Of a stretch of 37,063 bases of DNA, positions 22,699 through 31,553 are shown piece after piece (position 1 is the first letter of the stretch; the number at the start of each line of letters is the position of its first letter). The position numbers and the translations under genes were made by a program. The DNA comes from Gammaproteobacteria bacterium (GTDB taxonomy: Bacteria; Pseudomonadota; Gammaproteobacteria; Chromatiales; Sedimenticolaceae), in contig JAGRHB010000001.1 in NCBI GenBank assembly GCA_020445245.1, forward strand, positions 1 to 37,063, given 5' to 3'. The notes under the pieces were generated by a model. It was not told the DNA's origin. It did not search any database and saw only the letters and a list, made by a program, of their open reading frames with translations.

Positions 22699-22877
22699 TC
22701 GCGAACCCGAAGCACCCGGAGGTTTCCCGGCGGATTCGCGCGGCTCTTTTACAACTTGAGAATCAACAACTAACCGGATACGGCCGACGAGAAAGCATTA
22801 ACCAACGGCCACATCAAGATTTGGTTCGCGCAATGGGCGCGAACCCGCTCTACAGATCAAAAAGTTATGATGGAGCG
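22699..22877 (+). promoter_or_regulatory. Type I-C CRISPR leader
   Basis: These 179 bases separate cas2 from the first repeat and should carry the array promoter and the integration signals. CGCGAACCC just after cas2 is mirrored by GGATTCGCG at 22732-22740, one mismatch apart from an inverted repeat. A second, perfect 9-bp inverted repeat (GGTTCGCGC and GCGCGAACC, 5-nt loop) is at 22823-22845, about 32 bases before the first repeat. Paired GCGAACC motifs are typical of I-C leaders. The stretch 22746-22800 is A-rich compared with its surroundings. Confidence 0.75.
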
Positions 22878-23106
22878 GTCGCCCCCCCCGCGGGGGCGCG
22901 GATTGAAACATAGGCGTCGTCAGCATCGGGCAGCCGGCCGGCGGTCGCCCCCCCCGCGGGGGCGCGGATTGAAACTTGTAGGCGCAGACGTACACGGCGT
23001 TCTGCGCGAGTCGCCCCCCCCGCGGGGGCGCGGATTGAAACCCGGTTCCCTCGGACCTTAGCCCCATATCGGTTGTCGCCCCCCCCGCGGGGGCGCGGAT
23101 TGAAAC
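22878..23106 (+). CRISPR. Type I-C CRISPR array, 4 repeats and 3 spacers
   Basis: Four identical 32-bp repeats lie at 22878-22909, 22944-22975, 23010-23041 and 23075-23106. Each begins GTCG followed by eight C, then GCGGGGGCG and ends GGATTGAAAC, the standard I-C form with a C/G stem. The three spacers are 34, 34 and 33 bp. The orientation agrees with the leader and cas genes on the left, so the spacer at 22910 would be the newest. The last repeat shows no decay, unusual for a trailer end, and is followed after 27 bp by a repeat of another type. No spacer target was seen within this window. Confidence 0.97.
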
Positions 23107-23133
23107 GTAATTCGTGTTAACGGCGTGGTCGAG

Positions 23134-23161
23134 GTTCACTGCCGCACAGGCAGCTCTAAAA
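23134..23161 (+). repeat. Solitary type I-F CRISPR repeat (relic)
   Basis: This 28-bp unit starts GTTCACTGCCGCACAGGCAG and ends CTCTAAAA. The first 22 bases fit the well-known I-F consensus, including the CTGCC and GGCAG stem arms. The last bases differ from the usual CTCAGAAA or CTTAGAAA. It has the orientation expected for an array downstream of the I-F cas genes whose cas1 start survives at 14754. No second copy was found. The processing enzyme Cas6f is absent. Confidence 0.85.
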
Positions 23162-23179
23162 CCTAGTCTAAATCCTCAA

Positions 23180-23443
23180 ATGCACGGCGACCCATTCACT
23201 GCTGCCGCCCCAATACGGCTGGCACGCAAACTGGCCGACGTTGCCGAACTGGAAAACGTCGAACTGCTACCTCATGCGCCGCTGTATTTCCGCAAGGGCA
23301 ACGGCGCCAGCAAACTGGCGACCTGCACGTTTGAAGGCGTACTACGGATCACGGCAGCCGAGTCGCTCGCGTTGTTGTTGAAAAATGGCGTTGGCCCGGC
23401 CAAAGCCTTCGGCTGCGGTTTGCTGCTGGTGCGTCGCCTATGA
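23180..23443 (+). pseudogene. C-terminal fragment of cas6e (type I-E relic)
   Basis: The frame ends in a Cas6e C-terminus: RKGNGASKLATCTFEGVLRIT followed by GVGPAKAFGCGLLLVRRL, the glycine-rich loop and final strand of Cas6e. A complete Cas6e has about 200-220 residues; only the last ~80 are here. The N-terminal half, with the usual catalytic histidine region, is gone. The frame is open upstream to 23114 through the I-F repeat, so 23180 (an ATG) is a convenience start, not a proven one. The other I-E effector genes are absent. It is followed by a toxin-antitoxin pair and then by the cas1e relic. Confidence 0.75.
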
Positions 23444-23446
23444 GGC

Positions 23447-23495
23447 TTGCCCACACAGCTCACAACAGCCTACACTGCATCGCATATGCATCGCA
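23447..23495 (+). promoter_or_regulatory. Candidate promoter and operator of the toxin-antitoxin pair
   Basis: TTGCCC (23447-23452) and TACACT (23471-23476), 18 bp apart, form a fair promoter right after the cas6e relic. Two copies of TGCATCGCA follow at 23476-23484 and 23487-23495. Their 11-bp period places them on the same DNA face, as expected for autorepression by a ribbon-helix-helix antitoxin. Confidence 0.45.
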
Positions 23496-23508
23496 AAGAG
23501 GATCGACC

Positions 23509-23790
23509 ATGAAAACCGCCACGCTCCCCCCTCTGCGCGTCGATGGCGCGCTACGTGCTGCCGCTGAATCCTTGCTGCGCGAAGGCGAAACGCTCTCGGG
23601 CTTTGTGCTGGAGGCAGTGCAGCTGAACATCGAGCGGCGCGAGGCTCAGCGCGAGTTCATTGCGCGCGGCTTGCAGACGCGAGAGGAAGCGCGCGCGTCG
23701 GGCGAGTACGTAAGCGCGGAAGCGATGCTGGCCCGCCTGGACACCTCGCTGGACGCCGCACGCAGCAATCGGGCAACCAAAGCGCGGTGA
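23509..23790 (+). CDS. Antitoxin of a type II toxin-antitoxin pair (ParD/ribbon-helix-helix-like)
   Basis: A 93-residue protein that should neutralise the following toxin and repress the operon. The N-terminal part, LRVDGALRAAAESLLREGET followed by LSGFVLEAVQL, fits a short strand plus two helices of the ribbon-helix-helix kind. The C-terminal half is charged (NIERREAQREFIARG) and ends in ASGEYVSAEAML, typical of ParD-like or YlcI/YnfO-like antitoxins. ATG 23509 has AGAGG upstream. The stop overlaps the toxin start (GTGA). It lies between the cas6e and cas1e relics. Confidence 0.8.
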   Translation: MKTATLPPLRVDGALRAAAESLLREGETLSGFVLEAVQLNIERREAQREFIARGLQTREEARASGEYVSAEAMLARLDTSLDAARSNRATKAR

Positions 23791-24085
23791 GCTACCGGCT
23801 ACGACTCGCGCCGCGTGCAGCGGACGATTTGCAGCGCCTGTTCGACTTTCTGGCGGCTCGCGATCTGCGAGCAGCCGAACGGGCGCGAGAAACCATTGCC
23901 AAGGCGTTCGGATTTTTGCAGAGCTTTCCATTTGCCTGCCGCAAGGTTGCGCCGGAGCACCCGTTTTTGCGTGAGATGGTGATCGAGTTCGGCCAGACGG
24001 GTTACGTAGCCTTATTCGAGATTGAGGACGCCGAAACTGTCACGATTCTGGCAATAAGGCATCAGCGCGAGGATGATTTTTACTG

Positions 24086-24086
<1 letters not shown>
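23787..24086 (+). CDS. RelE/ParE-superfamily toxin
   Basis: The 99-residue protein has the ParE pattern: N-terminal strand YRLRLAPRAADDLQRLFDFL, two helices, the basic stretch FACRKV, and the C-terminal strand ending in ILAIRHQREDDFY. ParE proteins inhibit gyrase and RelE proteins cut ribosomal mRNA; the sequence looks nearer ParE, but the target is not certain. The start is the GTG overlapping the antitoxin stop. Its own TGA shares a base with the cas1e ATG, so the pair has been fitted into the I-E operon with translational coupling on the downstream side. Confidence 0.88.
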
Positions 24087-24860
<774 letters not shown>

Positions 24861-24945
24861 ACGCTCGGCACTTTTCGGGCAAGCGACCACACCCCGGCCA
24901 GATTGGATATCGACATCCTTGATATCAAGCACCGGAAATAATCGT

Positions 24946-24975
24946 TTTACCGCCACTCTCGCGCCTGTTTATCTT
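24946..24975 (+). promoter_or_regulatory. Candidate promoter of the DsrC-like gene
   Basis: TTTACC (24946-24951) and TATCTT (24970-24975), 18 bp apart, each match four of six consensus bases. A perfect 12-bp palindrome CTTGATATCAAG lies just upstream at 24918-24929 and could be an operator. An AGGAGG ribosome-binding site at 24997-25002 serves the gene. Confidence 0.35.
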
Positions 24976-25007
24976 GTCCGCGTGGACGACTGAACCAGGA
25001 GGATTCA

Positions 25008-25340
25008 ATGCTGACGACTGAGCAACTGCGCCGCGACAGTGAGGGCTATCTGTTCGATCCGGGACAATGGAGCGACGCGGTGGCCGAGGCGGTGGCCCGC
25101 GAGACGGGCCTTAATCTGAACGGCGAGCACTGGAACATCCTGCATTTCATGCGGCGCCACCTGGCGAGCGAGGGGGTCGCGCCGGACGTGCGTCACGTCG
25201 TCGACTTCCTGGTCGCGCAAGGCGAACTCGACAAAAAACGCGCAAAAGAGCACCTTTTCAAGTTGTTCCCCTATGGCTACATGCAACAGGCCTGCAAGAT
25301 CGCCGGGTTTCAGCGACCGCGCGCCTGGAGCACCGGCTGA
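25008..25340 (+). CDS. DsrC/TusE-family sulfur-relay protein lacking the penultimate cysteine
   Basis: Proteins of this family carry or sense sulfur as persulfides or trisulfides. The 110-residue length is normal, and the fold markers WNILHFMRRHLASEGVAP, KRAKEHLFKLFPYG and QACKIAG are clear. DsrC has two C-terminal cysteines eleven residues apart, and TusE keeps only the last. Here the upstream one is present (C96), but the position of the last is W107 in a tail ending RAWSTG. It should therefore not work as a standard DsrC or TusE and may be a regulatory or specialised paralogue. It stands alone between the CRISPR island and the convergent gene at 25372. Confidence 0.85.
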   Translation: MLTTEQLRRDSEGYLFDPGQWSDAVAEAVARETGLNLNGEHWNILHFMRRHLASEGVAPDVRHVVDFLVAQGELDKKRAKEHLFKLFPYGYMQQACKIAGFQRPRAWSTG

Positions 25341-25371
25341 CGCCCGGCCGAGGGCCCGGCAGGCGGAACTT

Positions 25372-25713
25372 TCAGGTGTCCAACAGCTCTACCCGGGTTT
25401 CCCCGGTTGAACGATCGACGGTCAGTTGAACCACGCAATATTCCTCATGTGGTTCGACCTGTGAGGGGTCGCCGTTGCAGCAGGACCCGGCGTCGGCAAC
25501 GGCAAAGAACAACCCGACCCGCACCACGATGGCTTCCCCGTTTTCGTCGACACCGTTGATCATCACGGTTGGCGGCTGGTCAAGCACATAGTTGCCCGAG
25601 CGCAACGCCTGTTGCAGAGGCCATTCAGCCACTCCCATGCACGCGATCTCTGCCGTCAGCTCATCACGGAAATGGGGCGTGCCCCAGGCCTGGATTGCCC
25701 GTATCAGTTTCAT
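25372..25713 (-). CDS. Conserved small protein of unknown function with cysteine motif
   Basis: The 113-residue protein begins MKLIRAIQAWGTPHFRDEL and has no signal or membrane span. I recognise it only as a type of conserved proteobacterial hypothetical protein and do not assign a function. The middle has MINGVDENGEAIVVRVGLFF, and the later CCNGDPSQVEPHEEYC holds three cysteines and a histidine, which could bind a metal or form a redox site. It lies 36 nt downstream of the copper ATPase gene on the same strand, so a link with metal handling is possible by position. Confidence 0.7.
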   Translation of the reverse strand: MKLIRAIQAWGTPHFRDELTAEIACMGVAEWPLQQALRSGNYVLDQPPTVMINGVDENGEAIVVRVGLFFAVADAGSCCNGDPSQVEPHEEYCVVQLTVDRSTGETRVELLDT

Positions 25714-25749
25714 AGCCCGTGTCCTTCAAACATGACCTTCCACCTCCCG

Positions 25750-28095
25750 CTAGAATTGGGTGTGCCGCAAGCGCAGGGCATTGCCGATGACCGACACCGA
25801 ACTGAGGCTCATGGCTGCCGCGGCTATCATCGGCGAGAGCAGCAGGCCGAATACAGGATACAAGACCCCGGCCGCCACCGGCACACCAAGGGTGTTGTAG
25901 ACGAATGCGAAGAACAGGTTCTGCCGGATGTTGCGCATGGTCGCCCTGCTCAGGCGCCGGGCGCGCACGATTCCGCGAAGATCACCCTTGACCAGGGTCA
26001 TTCCGGCGCTTTCCATCGCGACATCCGTACCTGTCCCCATGGCGATACCGACATGCGCCTGGGCCAGAGCCGGTGCGTCATTGATGCCGTCACCCGCCAT
26101 CGCAACCGTATGCCCCTCGGCCTGGAGCCGCCTGACGATCTCAGCCTTCTGGTCCGGAAGGATCTCGGCCTCGACCCGGTCGATCCCGAGCCGTTCTGCA
26201 ACCGCTTTGGCAGTGGTGCGGTTGTCTCCGGTCAGCATGACGACCTGCAACCCTTCGCGGTGAAGTGCGGCGATGGCATCCGCCGACGACGCCTTGATTG
26301 GGTCGGCTACGCCGATCAATCCGGCGACATGACCGTCGACCGCAACGAACATCACGGTCTGCCCCTGCGCACGCCCGGACTCCGCTTCTGCAGACAGACT
26401 GTCCGCGTCGATCGACAGGACCTGCATCAGGCCGGGATTTCCCAGCGCCACCGCCCGGCCATCGACCCTGCCTGTCACCCCCCGACCGGTGATCGACTCA
26501 AATTGATCGGCGGGCGTCAACGCGAGCCCTCTTTCCTTCGAACCGCGGACGATGGCTGCAGCCAGGGGATGCTCGCTGGCCCGTTCCAGGCTGGCGACAA
26601 GGCGTAGCACCTCGTCTTCCTCGAACCCTTGAACACTCTGCACACTGACCAGCCCCGGTCGACCCTCGGTGAGGGTGCCGGTCTTGTCGACCACCAGCGT
26701 GTCCACCTGCCCCATCACCTCCAGGGACTCGGCGCTCCTGATCAGCACGCCCATGCCGGCACCCTTGCCGGTACCGACCATGATCGACATCGGCGTGGCC
26801 AGACCCAGCGCACAGGGGCAGGCGATGATCAGCACCGCCACGGCATTGACGATCGCATGTCCCAGGCGCGGCTCAGGGCCAACCGTCGCCCATACCGCAA
26901 ACGCCAACAACGCGACCAGCACCACCGCGGGTACGAACCACCTGGCAGCGACATCGGCCAGCCGCTGAATGGGCGCCCGCGATCGCTGCGCCTCCCCGAC
27001 CATCTGTACGATCTGGGCCAGCAGCGTGTCGCTGCCGACTTTTTCGGCCCGCATGATCAGGCTGCCGGTGCCGTTCACAGTCGCACCGATCAGGTGATCA
27101 CCGCTGCGCTTTTCGACCGGAATCGGCTCACCGGTGATCATTGATTCATCGACAGAACTGCCGCCCTCGGTCACAACACCGTCGACCGGCACCTTTTCAC
27201 CCGGCCGGATGCGCAGGCGGTCACCGGGCACGACCTGGTCGCGTGGGATGTCTTCCTCGGTACCATCGGCACGCAGCACACGTGCCCTATTCGGGGCCAG
27301 TCTGAGCAACAACCGAATGGCGTCGCCGGTTCGACTGCGCGCGCGCAGTTCCAACACCTGGCCCAGCAATACCAGGGTGGTGATCACGGCCGCGGCCTCG
27401 AAATAGACCGCCACCGTTCCGCCGGCGTGCTGCATCGCCGGTGGAAACAGCCCCGGTAGCAGCAGGGCCGCAACGCTGTAGATCCAGGCGACGCCCACAC
27501 CCAGCCCGATCAGGGTGAACATGTTCAGGTTCCAGGACACCACGGACTGCCAGCCGCGCACGAAGAACGGCCAGCCCCCCCACAGCACCACCGGCGTGGC
27601 CAACAGAAACTCGAGCCATTGGACGGCATGCATTGTCAGCCAGCCGGGCAGCCACTGCGGTGCCAAATCAGCGACCATCGCCAGAAGAAACACCGGCAGG
27701 GCGAATGCTGTGCTCACCCACAGGCGTCGGTTCATATCAGCAAGTTCGGGGTTCTCCTCCACGCCCACCGCCTCGCGCGGTTCGAGCGCCATGCCGCATT
27801 TCGGGCAGTTGCCGGGGCCATCCTGAACCACCTCGGGGTGCATGGGACAGACGTATTGCCTGTGCGTTACCGTCGCCTCGGTCTCGCCATGATGCGCGGA
27901 TGCAGGCATGGCACTCCGCTCGCCCACATAGGCATCGGGTTCAACCTCGAACTTGTGCAAACAGTGCTCGCTGCAAAAGTAATAGGTCTGATGGGCGTGC
28001 TCGGCCTGCAACGGGCTGCCTTCCGACACCGTCATGCCACAGACAGGGTCCACATGTAACCTCTCCGTATCCGACGGTTGGCTCAAAGTACGCAT
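25750..28095 (-). CDS. copA: Copper-translocating P1B-type ATPase with YHS and HMBD N-terminal domains
   Basis: It exports copper across the inner membrane with ATP. The 781 residues begin with a YHS domain ([21 protein letters not shown]), then a heavy-metal-binding domain ([20 protein letters not shown]) instead of the common HMA domain. The eight-helix transporter core follows, with actuator motif [10 protein letters not shown], the metal-binding [11 protein letters not shown], the phosphorylation site [11 protein letters not shown] motif SEHPLAAAI and hinge [13 protein letters not shown] 28095 was chosen for GGGAGGA upstream. A TTG at 28122 overlaps that site. It is separated from the cytochrome gene by a repeat-rich gap. 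Silver transport is an alternative. Confidence 0.95.
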   Translation of the reverse strand: MRTLSQPSDTERLHVDPVCGMTVSEGSPLQAEHAHQTYYFCSEHCLHKFEVEPDAYVGERSAMPASAHHGETEATVTHRQYVCPMHPEVVQDGPGNCPKCGMALEPREAVGVEENPELADMNRRLWVSTAFALPVFLLAMVADLAPQWLPGWLTMHAVQWLEFLLATPVVLWGGWPFFVRGWQSVVSWNLNMFTLIGLGVGVAWIYSVAALLLPGLFPPAMQHAGGTVAVYFEAAAVITTLVLLGQVLELRARSRTGDAIRLLLRLAPNRARVLRADGTEEDIPRDQVVPGDRLRIRPGEKVPVDGVVTEGGSSVDESMITGEPIPVEKRSGDHLIGATVNGTGSLIMRAEKVGSDTLLAQIVQMVGEAQRSRAPIQRLADVAARWFVPAVVLVALLAFAVWATVGPEPRLGHAIVNAVAVLIIACPCALGLATPMSIMVGTGKGAGMGVLIRSAESLEVMGQVDTLVVDKTGTLTEGRPGLVSVQSVQGFEEDEVLRLVASLERASEHPLAAAIVRGSKERGLALTPADQFESITGRGVTGRVDGRAVALGNPGLMQVLSIDADSLSAEAESGRAQGQTVMFVAVDGHVAGLIGVADPIKASSADAIAALHREGLQVVMLTGDNRTTAKAVAERLGIDRVEAEILPDQKAEIVRRLQAEGHTVAMAGDGINDAPALAQAHVGIAMGTGTDVAMESAGMTLVKGDLRGIVRARRLSRATMRNIRQNLFFAFVYNTLGVPVAAGVLYPVFGLLLSPMIAAAAMSLSSVSVIGNALRLRHTQF

Positions 28096-28133
28096 GGCAA
28101 TTCCTCCCTCAACGTGAAACAACGCGCAGCGTT

Positions 28134-28327
28134 CCCGCTCCCCCTCTCCCGCAGGCGGGAGGGTGTTGCAGAAGCCCCCTCTCCCCTCTGGGAGAGGGTT
28201 GGGGTGAGGGGATTTGAATGGTTAACACCATGGATTTATAAGATTCCCTCATCCTGGCCTTCTCCCGGTGGGAGAAGGAGATATCCTCTTGCGATACCCT
28301 CCGCGCGGGAGAGGATCGGGGTGAGGG
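28134..28327. repeat. Cluster of REP-like CCCTCTCCC...GGGTGAGGG units
   Basis: At least four related imperfect palindromes lie in the gap between the copper ATPase and the cytochrome gene: 28134-28163, 28175-28210, 28246-28278 and 28296-28327. Each pairs a CCCTC- or CTCCC-type arm with a GGGAG- or GTGAGGG-type arm (for example CCCTCTCCC with GGGAGAGGG). Such extragenic elements are common in gammaproteobacterial genomes. They could form mRNA hairpins that separate expression of the two flanking genes. Confidence 0.75.
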
Positions 28328-28383
28328 TAACGATCATGGCGAATCGCGGTTTCATGATGTGGGGCGACTGGCAGCCAAGATTG

Positions 28384-28875
28384 CTAACGTGTCGACTGCA
28401 ATCCGGTACTCGAGGCCAGGTCGCGCTCATACCAGATCTTGTAGACCTCATCCGACCAGTGCGACTGCACCCAGGCCAGAATCGCATCGATCTGCGCCTC
28501 GTCGAGTTTTTCGCCAAAGGCCGGCATGGTGCCGCCCACCGGGGCGCCACCCCGCTTCACTACGCTACGCAGGATATCCATGGGGTGATGCCAGGCATGA
28601 GCGGTTCCGTTCAATGGAGGCGGTGGCAATCTGCCGTTCGCATCGCGAGTCTTCCAATCGGGCGTGCCCTCGGCATTCTCCTTGTGGCAGGTCGCGCAGT
28701 TCTCCCGGTACAGAGGCGCTCCTGCCATAACCTGGTCCTGCGTGTACCACCTCCGCTCAACGGGCGCACTCGCCGGTGCAGCGCTGTCAGTCCAGCGTGC
28801 CTTCGGATCTTCCTGGCTTTGCTCACAGGCAGCCAGAGTGATACCTGCGGCGACCAGCCAAATTGTTCTTCGCAT
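28384..28875 (-). CDS. Lipoprotein c-type cytochrome in copper operon
   Basis: The 163-residue exported protein has a lipobox (LAAC, C17) and one haem c site, C60-x-x-C63-H64 (CATCH). M117 in GGTMPAFGEKL is the probable sixth ligand. The order resembles small mono-haem class I cytochromes that accept electrons from periplasmic oxidases. It starts 14 nt after copB with GAGGAGGG upstream, so it belongs to the copA-copB operon and could act as redox partner of the multicopper oxidase. That role is inferred from position only. Confidence 0.88.
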   Translation of the reverse strand: MRRTIWLVAAGITLAACEQSQEDPKARWTDSAAPASAPVERRWYTQDQVMAGAPLYRENCATCHKENAEGTPDWKTRDANGRLPPPPLNGTAHAWHHPMDILRSVVKRGGAPVGGTMPAFGEKLDEAQIDAILAWVQSHWSDEVYKIWYERDLASSTGLQSTR

Positions 28876-28889
28876 CGATCGAGCCCTCC

Positions 28890-29591
28890 TCAGAACCAGA
28901 CACGCACGCCGGCAACGATCTGGACGTCATTGGTGTCTTCACCTTCGGCACGTGCAAAATCCGCTGTATTGCCGAATTTCCGGGTCCAATTCACTCCGAC
29001 GTAGGGTGCGAACTCGCGGCGGATCTCGTAGCGCAGGCGCAGTCCCAGCTCCAGATCCGACAGCCCCGAACCGGTGCCAGTCTGTTCGTCGTTCCTGGTG
29101 TGCAGATTGAGTTCCATTTCTGGTGACAACACCCAGCGCTGGGTGAGCATCCACTCATACTCTCCACCAAGGCGCGCGCCGACCTGCCCGCTCTCGCCGA
29201 TGAACGCCGCAGCATCGATCTCGAACCAGTATGGTGCAAGCCCCTCGAAGCCGATCGCCAGCCAATCGCGACTCGGTTCAGGCCGGATGTCATGTCGCCA
29301 ACCCAGCTGCAGGTCCCAGTACGGGGCTACCGCGCGGCTGTAAAGCGCCTGCACCTCAGCCTCAGTGGTCCTGCCGTCCAGATATTCGCCCTCCAGTTTC
29401 AGCCAGAACTTGTTCAGGTCCTGGCCGATCCATGCCTGGGCATCGAGCACCCAGGGATCCGGGCCGTCGGTGGCGCGCACCTCGATCTGATCAATCATCA
29501 CCTTGGTGAGGACGGGGTCGTCCTTGCTGGCCGCCTGCACGAATCCCGGCAGCATCAGCACCACCACCAATCCGTAAATGGCTTCTTTCAT
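28890..29591 (-). CDS. copB: Outer-membrane copper-resistance protein CopB
   Basis: A 233-residue outer-membrane beta-barrel protein with a signal peptide ending GFVQAA. Alternating strands such as FWLKLEGEYLDG, WDLQLGWRHDI and GVNWTRKFGNTADFAR lead to a terminal aromatic residue (VRVWF), as usual for barrels. These are the CopB-family blocks, but the Met/His-rich N-terminal region of many CopB proteins is absent, so this is a short form. ATG 29591 has GAGGAG upstream and lies 11 nt after the copA stop. A longer in-frame opening to 29780 lies within copA and is rejected. Confidence 0.9.
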   Translation of the reverse strand: MKEAIYGLVVVLMLPGFVQAASKDDPVLTKVMIDQIEVRATDGPDPWVLDAQAWIGQDLNKFWLKLEGEYLDGRTTEAEVQALYSRAVAPYWDLQLGWRHDIRPEPSRDWLAIGFEGLAPYWFEIDAAAFIGESGQVGARLGGEYEWMLTQRWVLSPEMELNLHTRNDEQTGTGSGLSDLELGLRLRYEIRREFAPYVGVNWTRKFGNTADFARAEGEDTNDVQIVAGVRVWF

Positions 29592-29602
29592 CTGCCGGCT
29601 CC

Positions 29603-31456
29603 TCAACTGACCACGACCTTCCGGAACATTCCGGGCATGTGATAGAGCAGGTGGCAGTGATAGGCCCAGCCGCCCATTGCATCGGCGGTGACCAGGTAAC
29701 TGATCATGGCGCCCGGCTGCGCGATTACCGTGTGCTTGTGTGGGATCCTGCTGCCGTCCCCGGTCTCCAGGTCGCTCCACATGCCGTGCAGATGAATCGG
29801 GTGATTCATCATGGTGTCGTTGATCAGGTTGATGCGTACGCGCTCGCCGTACTGCAGTTTCAGGGGTTCGGCATCAGCAAACCGGACGCCGTTCATCGAC
29901 CACATGTAACGGCTCATGTTGCCGGTGAGGTGCAGATTGATCTCGCGTCCTGGTTCACGCGGGTCGTCGGTCGGCCCCAATCGAAACAGGTCGGCATAGG
30001 TCAGCACCCGCCGGCCGTTGTTGCGCAGCCCCACGCCGGGGTCATCGAGTCGGTACTGCGCGGCATCCGCCAGCATATCGACCTGTGGACCCATGCGGAC
30101 TTCGTCGTAGGACATGGCTTGTGCCGTCCCATACCCCGCACCACCGGACCCCATCACCGGCCTCCCCGCCTGCCCCATGGTCGCCATGTCGTGTTGACTG
30201 CGATCCATCCCCGCCATCATGGCGGCGCCGCATTTCATCCCGGCCATCACGGGTGTGTTTTCGTCCTTGACGGACATGTCGTGCACGCTGTGATCCATCG
30301 CCATCCCCATATCACCATGGGTCAGGACCGGCGCAGGGTCCATCGCCGGGACGTCGGCGACCAGTGAAACGTCGGGTGCCAATGTCCCGCGTGCATAACC
30401 GGAGCGGTCGATCGCCTGGGCAAAGACCGTGTACGCACGGTCATCGTTTGGCTCGACCAGCACGTCATAGGTCTCCGCGACACCGATGCGAAACTCGTCC
30501 ACGCTGACCGGTTCGACATACTGTCCATCCGCGGCGACTACCGTCATCTTCAAACCGGGGATTCGGACGTCGAAAAAGGTCATCGCCGCAGCATTGATGA
30601 AACGCAGCCGGACACGGTCGCCGCGGCTGAACAGGCCGAGCCAGCCTTCGGCGGGTGTGACCCCGTTCATCAGGAAGGTGTAGGTGTAGCCGGTGACGTC
30701 GGAGATATCGCGGTCTGACATGCGCATCTCGTTCCACATCCCGCGGTTGGCCCAGAATCCGCTCCAGCCCCTGTCCTCGATCTCCGCCACTGCCTCACCA
30801 ACCGTGCGCTCACGGAAGTTGTAGTAGTGGGAGAGCTTCTTCAGCTTGGCGTAGATTGCGTTGGGATCCTCGTCGGACCAGTCCGAGAGCATGACCACAT
30901 AGTCACGGTCGCAAGAGAAGGGTTCCGGCTCCCGCGGATCGATGACAATCGCGCCGTAGGCACCAGTCTGTTCCTGGAAACCGGAATGGCTGTGATACCA
31001 GTAGGTGCCATTTTGAAGCACCGGAAACCGATACCTGAAAGTCTCGCCGGGCTTTATGCCCCGGAACCCATCGCTGATGTTTGGCACCCCGTCCTGCGTA
31101 CTGGGCAGGACGATGCCGTGCCAATGGATCGAGGTGTCTTCGGCAAGGTTGTTGGTCACGTTCAGCGTGACCGCGTCACCCTCTTTCCAACGCAGCACGG
31201 GCGCTGGCACTGAACCATTGATTGCAGTGGCAAACCGCTCCTGACCGGTAAAGTTGACCGCTGTGGGACTGTAGCTCAGATCGAAACGCGACCCCTTTAG
31301 AACCTGCGGTCCCATACGGGCACGTAACTGCCCGGCATGGCTGATGCTCTGGTGCATACCCAGACCCAGCAGCGCACCGCCGGCAGCCAATCCTTGAACG
31401 AAACGCCGGCGCGACAGCGAGACAACACCTCGCGGCGGAAGATAAAGCTCTGACAT
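29603..31456 (-). CDS. copA: Periplasmic multicopper oxidase CopA (Tat-exported)
   Basis: It oxidises or binds copper in the periplasm as part of the CopAB resistance system. The 617 residues start with a Tat signal (SRRRFVQGLAAGG). The copper ligands are all visible: HWHG and HSH in the first domain, and HPIHLHG plus HCHLLYHMPGM in the last. A Met/His-rich stretch (DHSVHDMS, MKCGAAMMAGMDRSQHDM) in the middle is typical of PcoA/CopA and may store Cu(I). ATG 31456 was chosen with AAGGAAG upstream. The ATPase encoded at 25750 shares the gene name but is unrelated. Confidence 0.95.
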   Translation of the reverse strand: MSELYLPPRGVVSLSRRRFVQGLAAGGALLGLGMHQSISHAGQLRARMGPQVLKGSRFDLSYSPTAVNFTGQERFATAINGSVPAPVLRWKEGDAVTLNVTNNLAEDTSIHWHGIVLPSTQDGVPNISDGFRGIKPGETFRYRFPVLQNGTYWYHSHSGFQEQTGAYGAIVIDPREPEPFSCDRDYVVMLSDWSDEDPNAIYAKLKKLSHYYNFRERTVGEAVAEIEDRGWSGFWANRGMWNEMRMSDRDISDVTGYTYTFLMNGVTPAEGWLGLFSRGDRVRLRFINAAAMTFFDVRIPGLKMTVVAADGQYVEPVSVDEFRIGVAETYDVLVEPNDDRAYTVFAQAIDRSGYARGTLAPDVSLVADVPAMDPAPVLTHGDMGMAMDHSVHDMSVKDENTPVMAGMKCGAAMMAGMDRSQHDMATMGQAGRPVMGSGGAGYGTAQAMSYDEVRMGPQVDMLADAAQYRLDDPGVGLRNNGRRVLTYADLFRLGPTDDPREPGREINLHLTGNMSRYMWSMNGVRFADAEPLKLQYGERVRINLINDTMMNHPIHLHGMWSDLETGDGSRIPHKHTVIAQPGAMISYLVTADAMGGWAYHCHLLYHMPGMFRKVVVS

Positions 31457-31553
31457 GGTAGCGACTTCCTTCCAGATCACGGGTCCCGGAGAGGGACCAA
31501 CGCAACGACAGCCAACCGCTCAGGGCCGGCCATTCACAGGGAAAAAGGAAAAG

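Noticed and set aside
22798..23139. Open frames on both strands across the CRISPR array with repeated proline/arginine/glycine peptides
   Set aside because: The repeated peptides (such as SPPPRGRGLK) are only translations of the I-C repeats.
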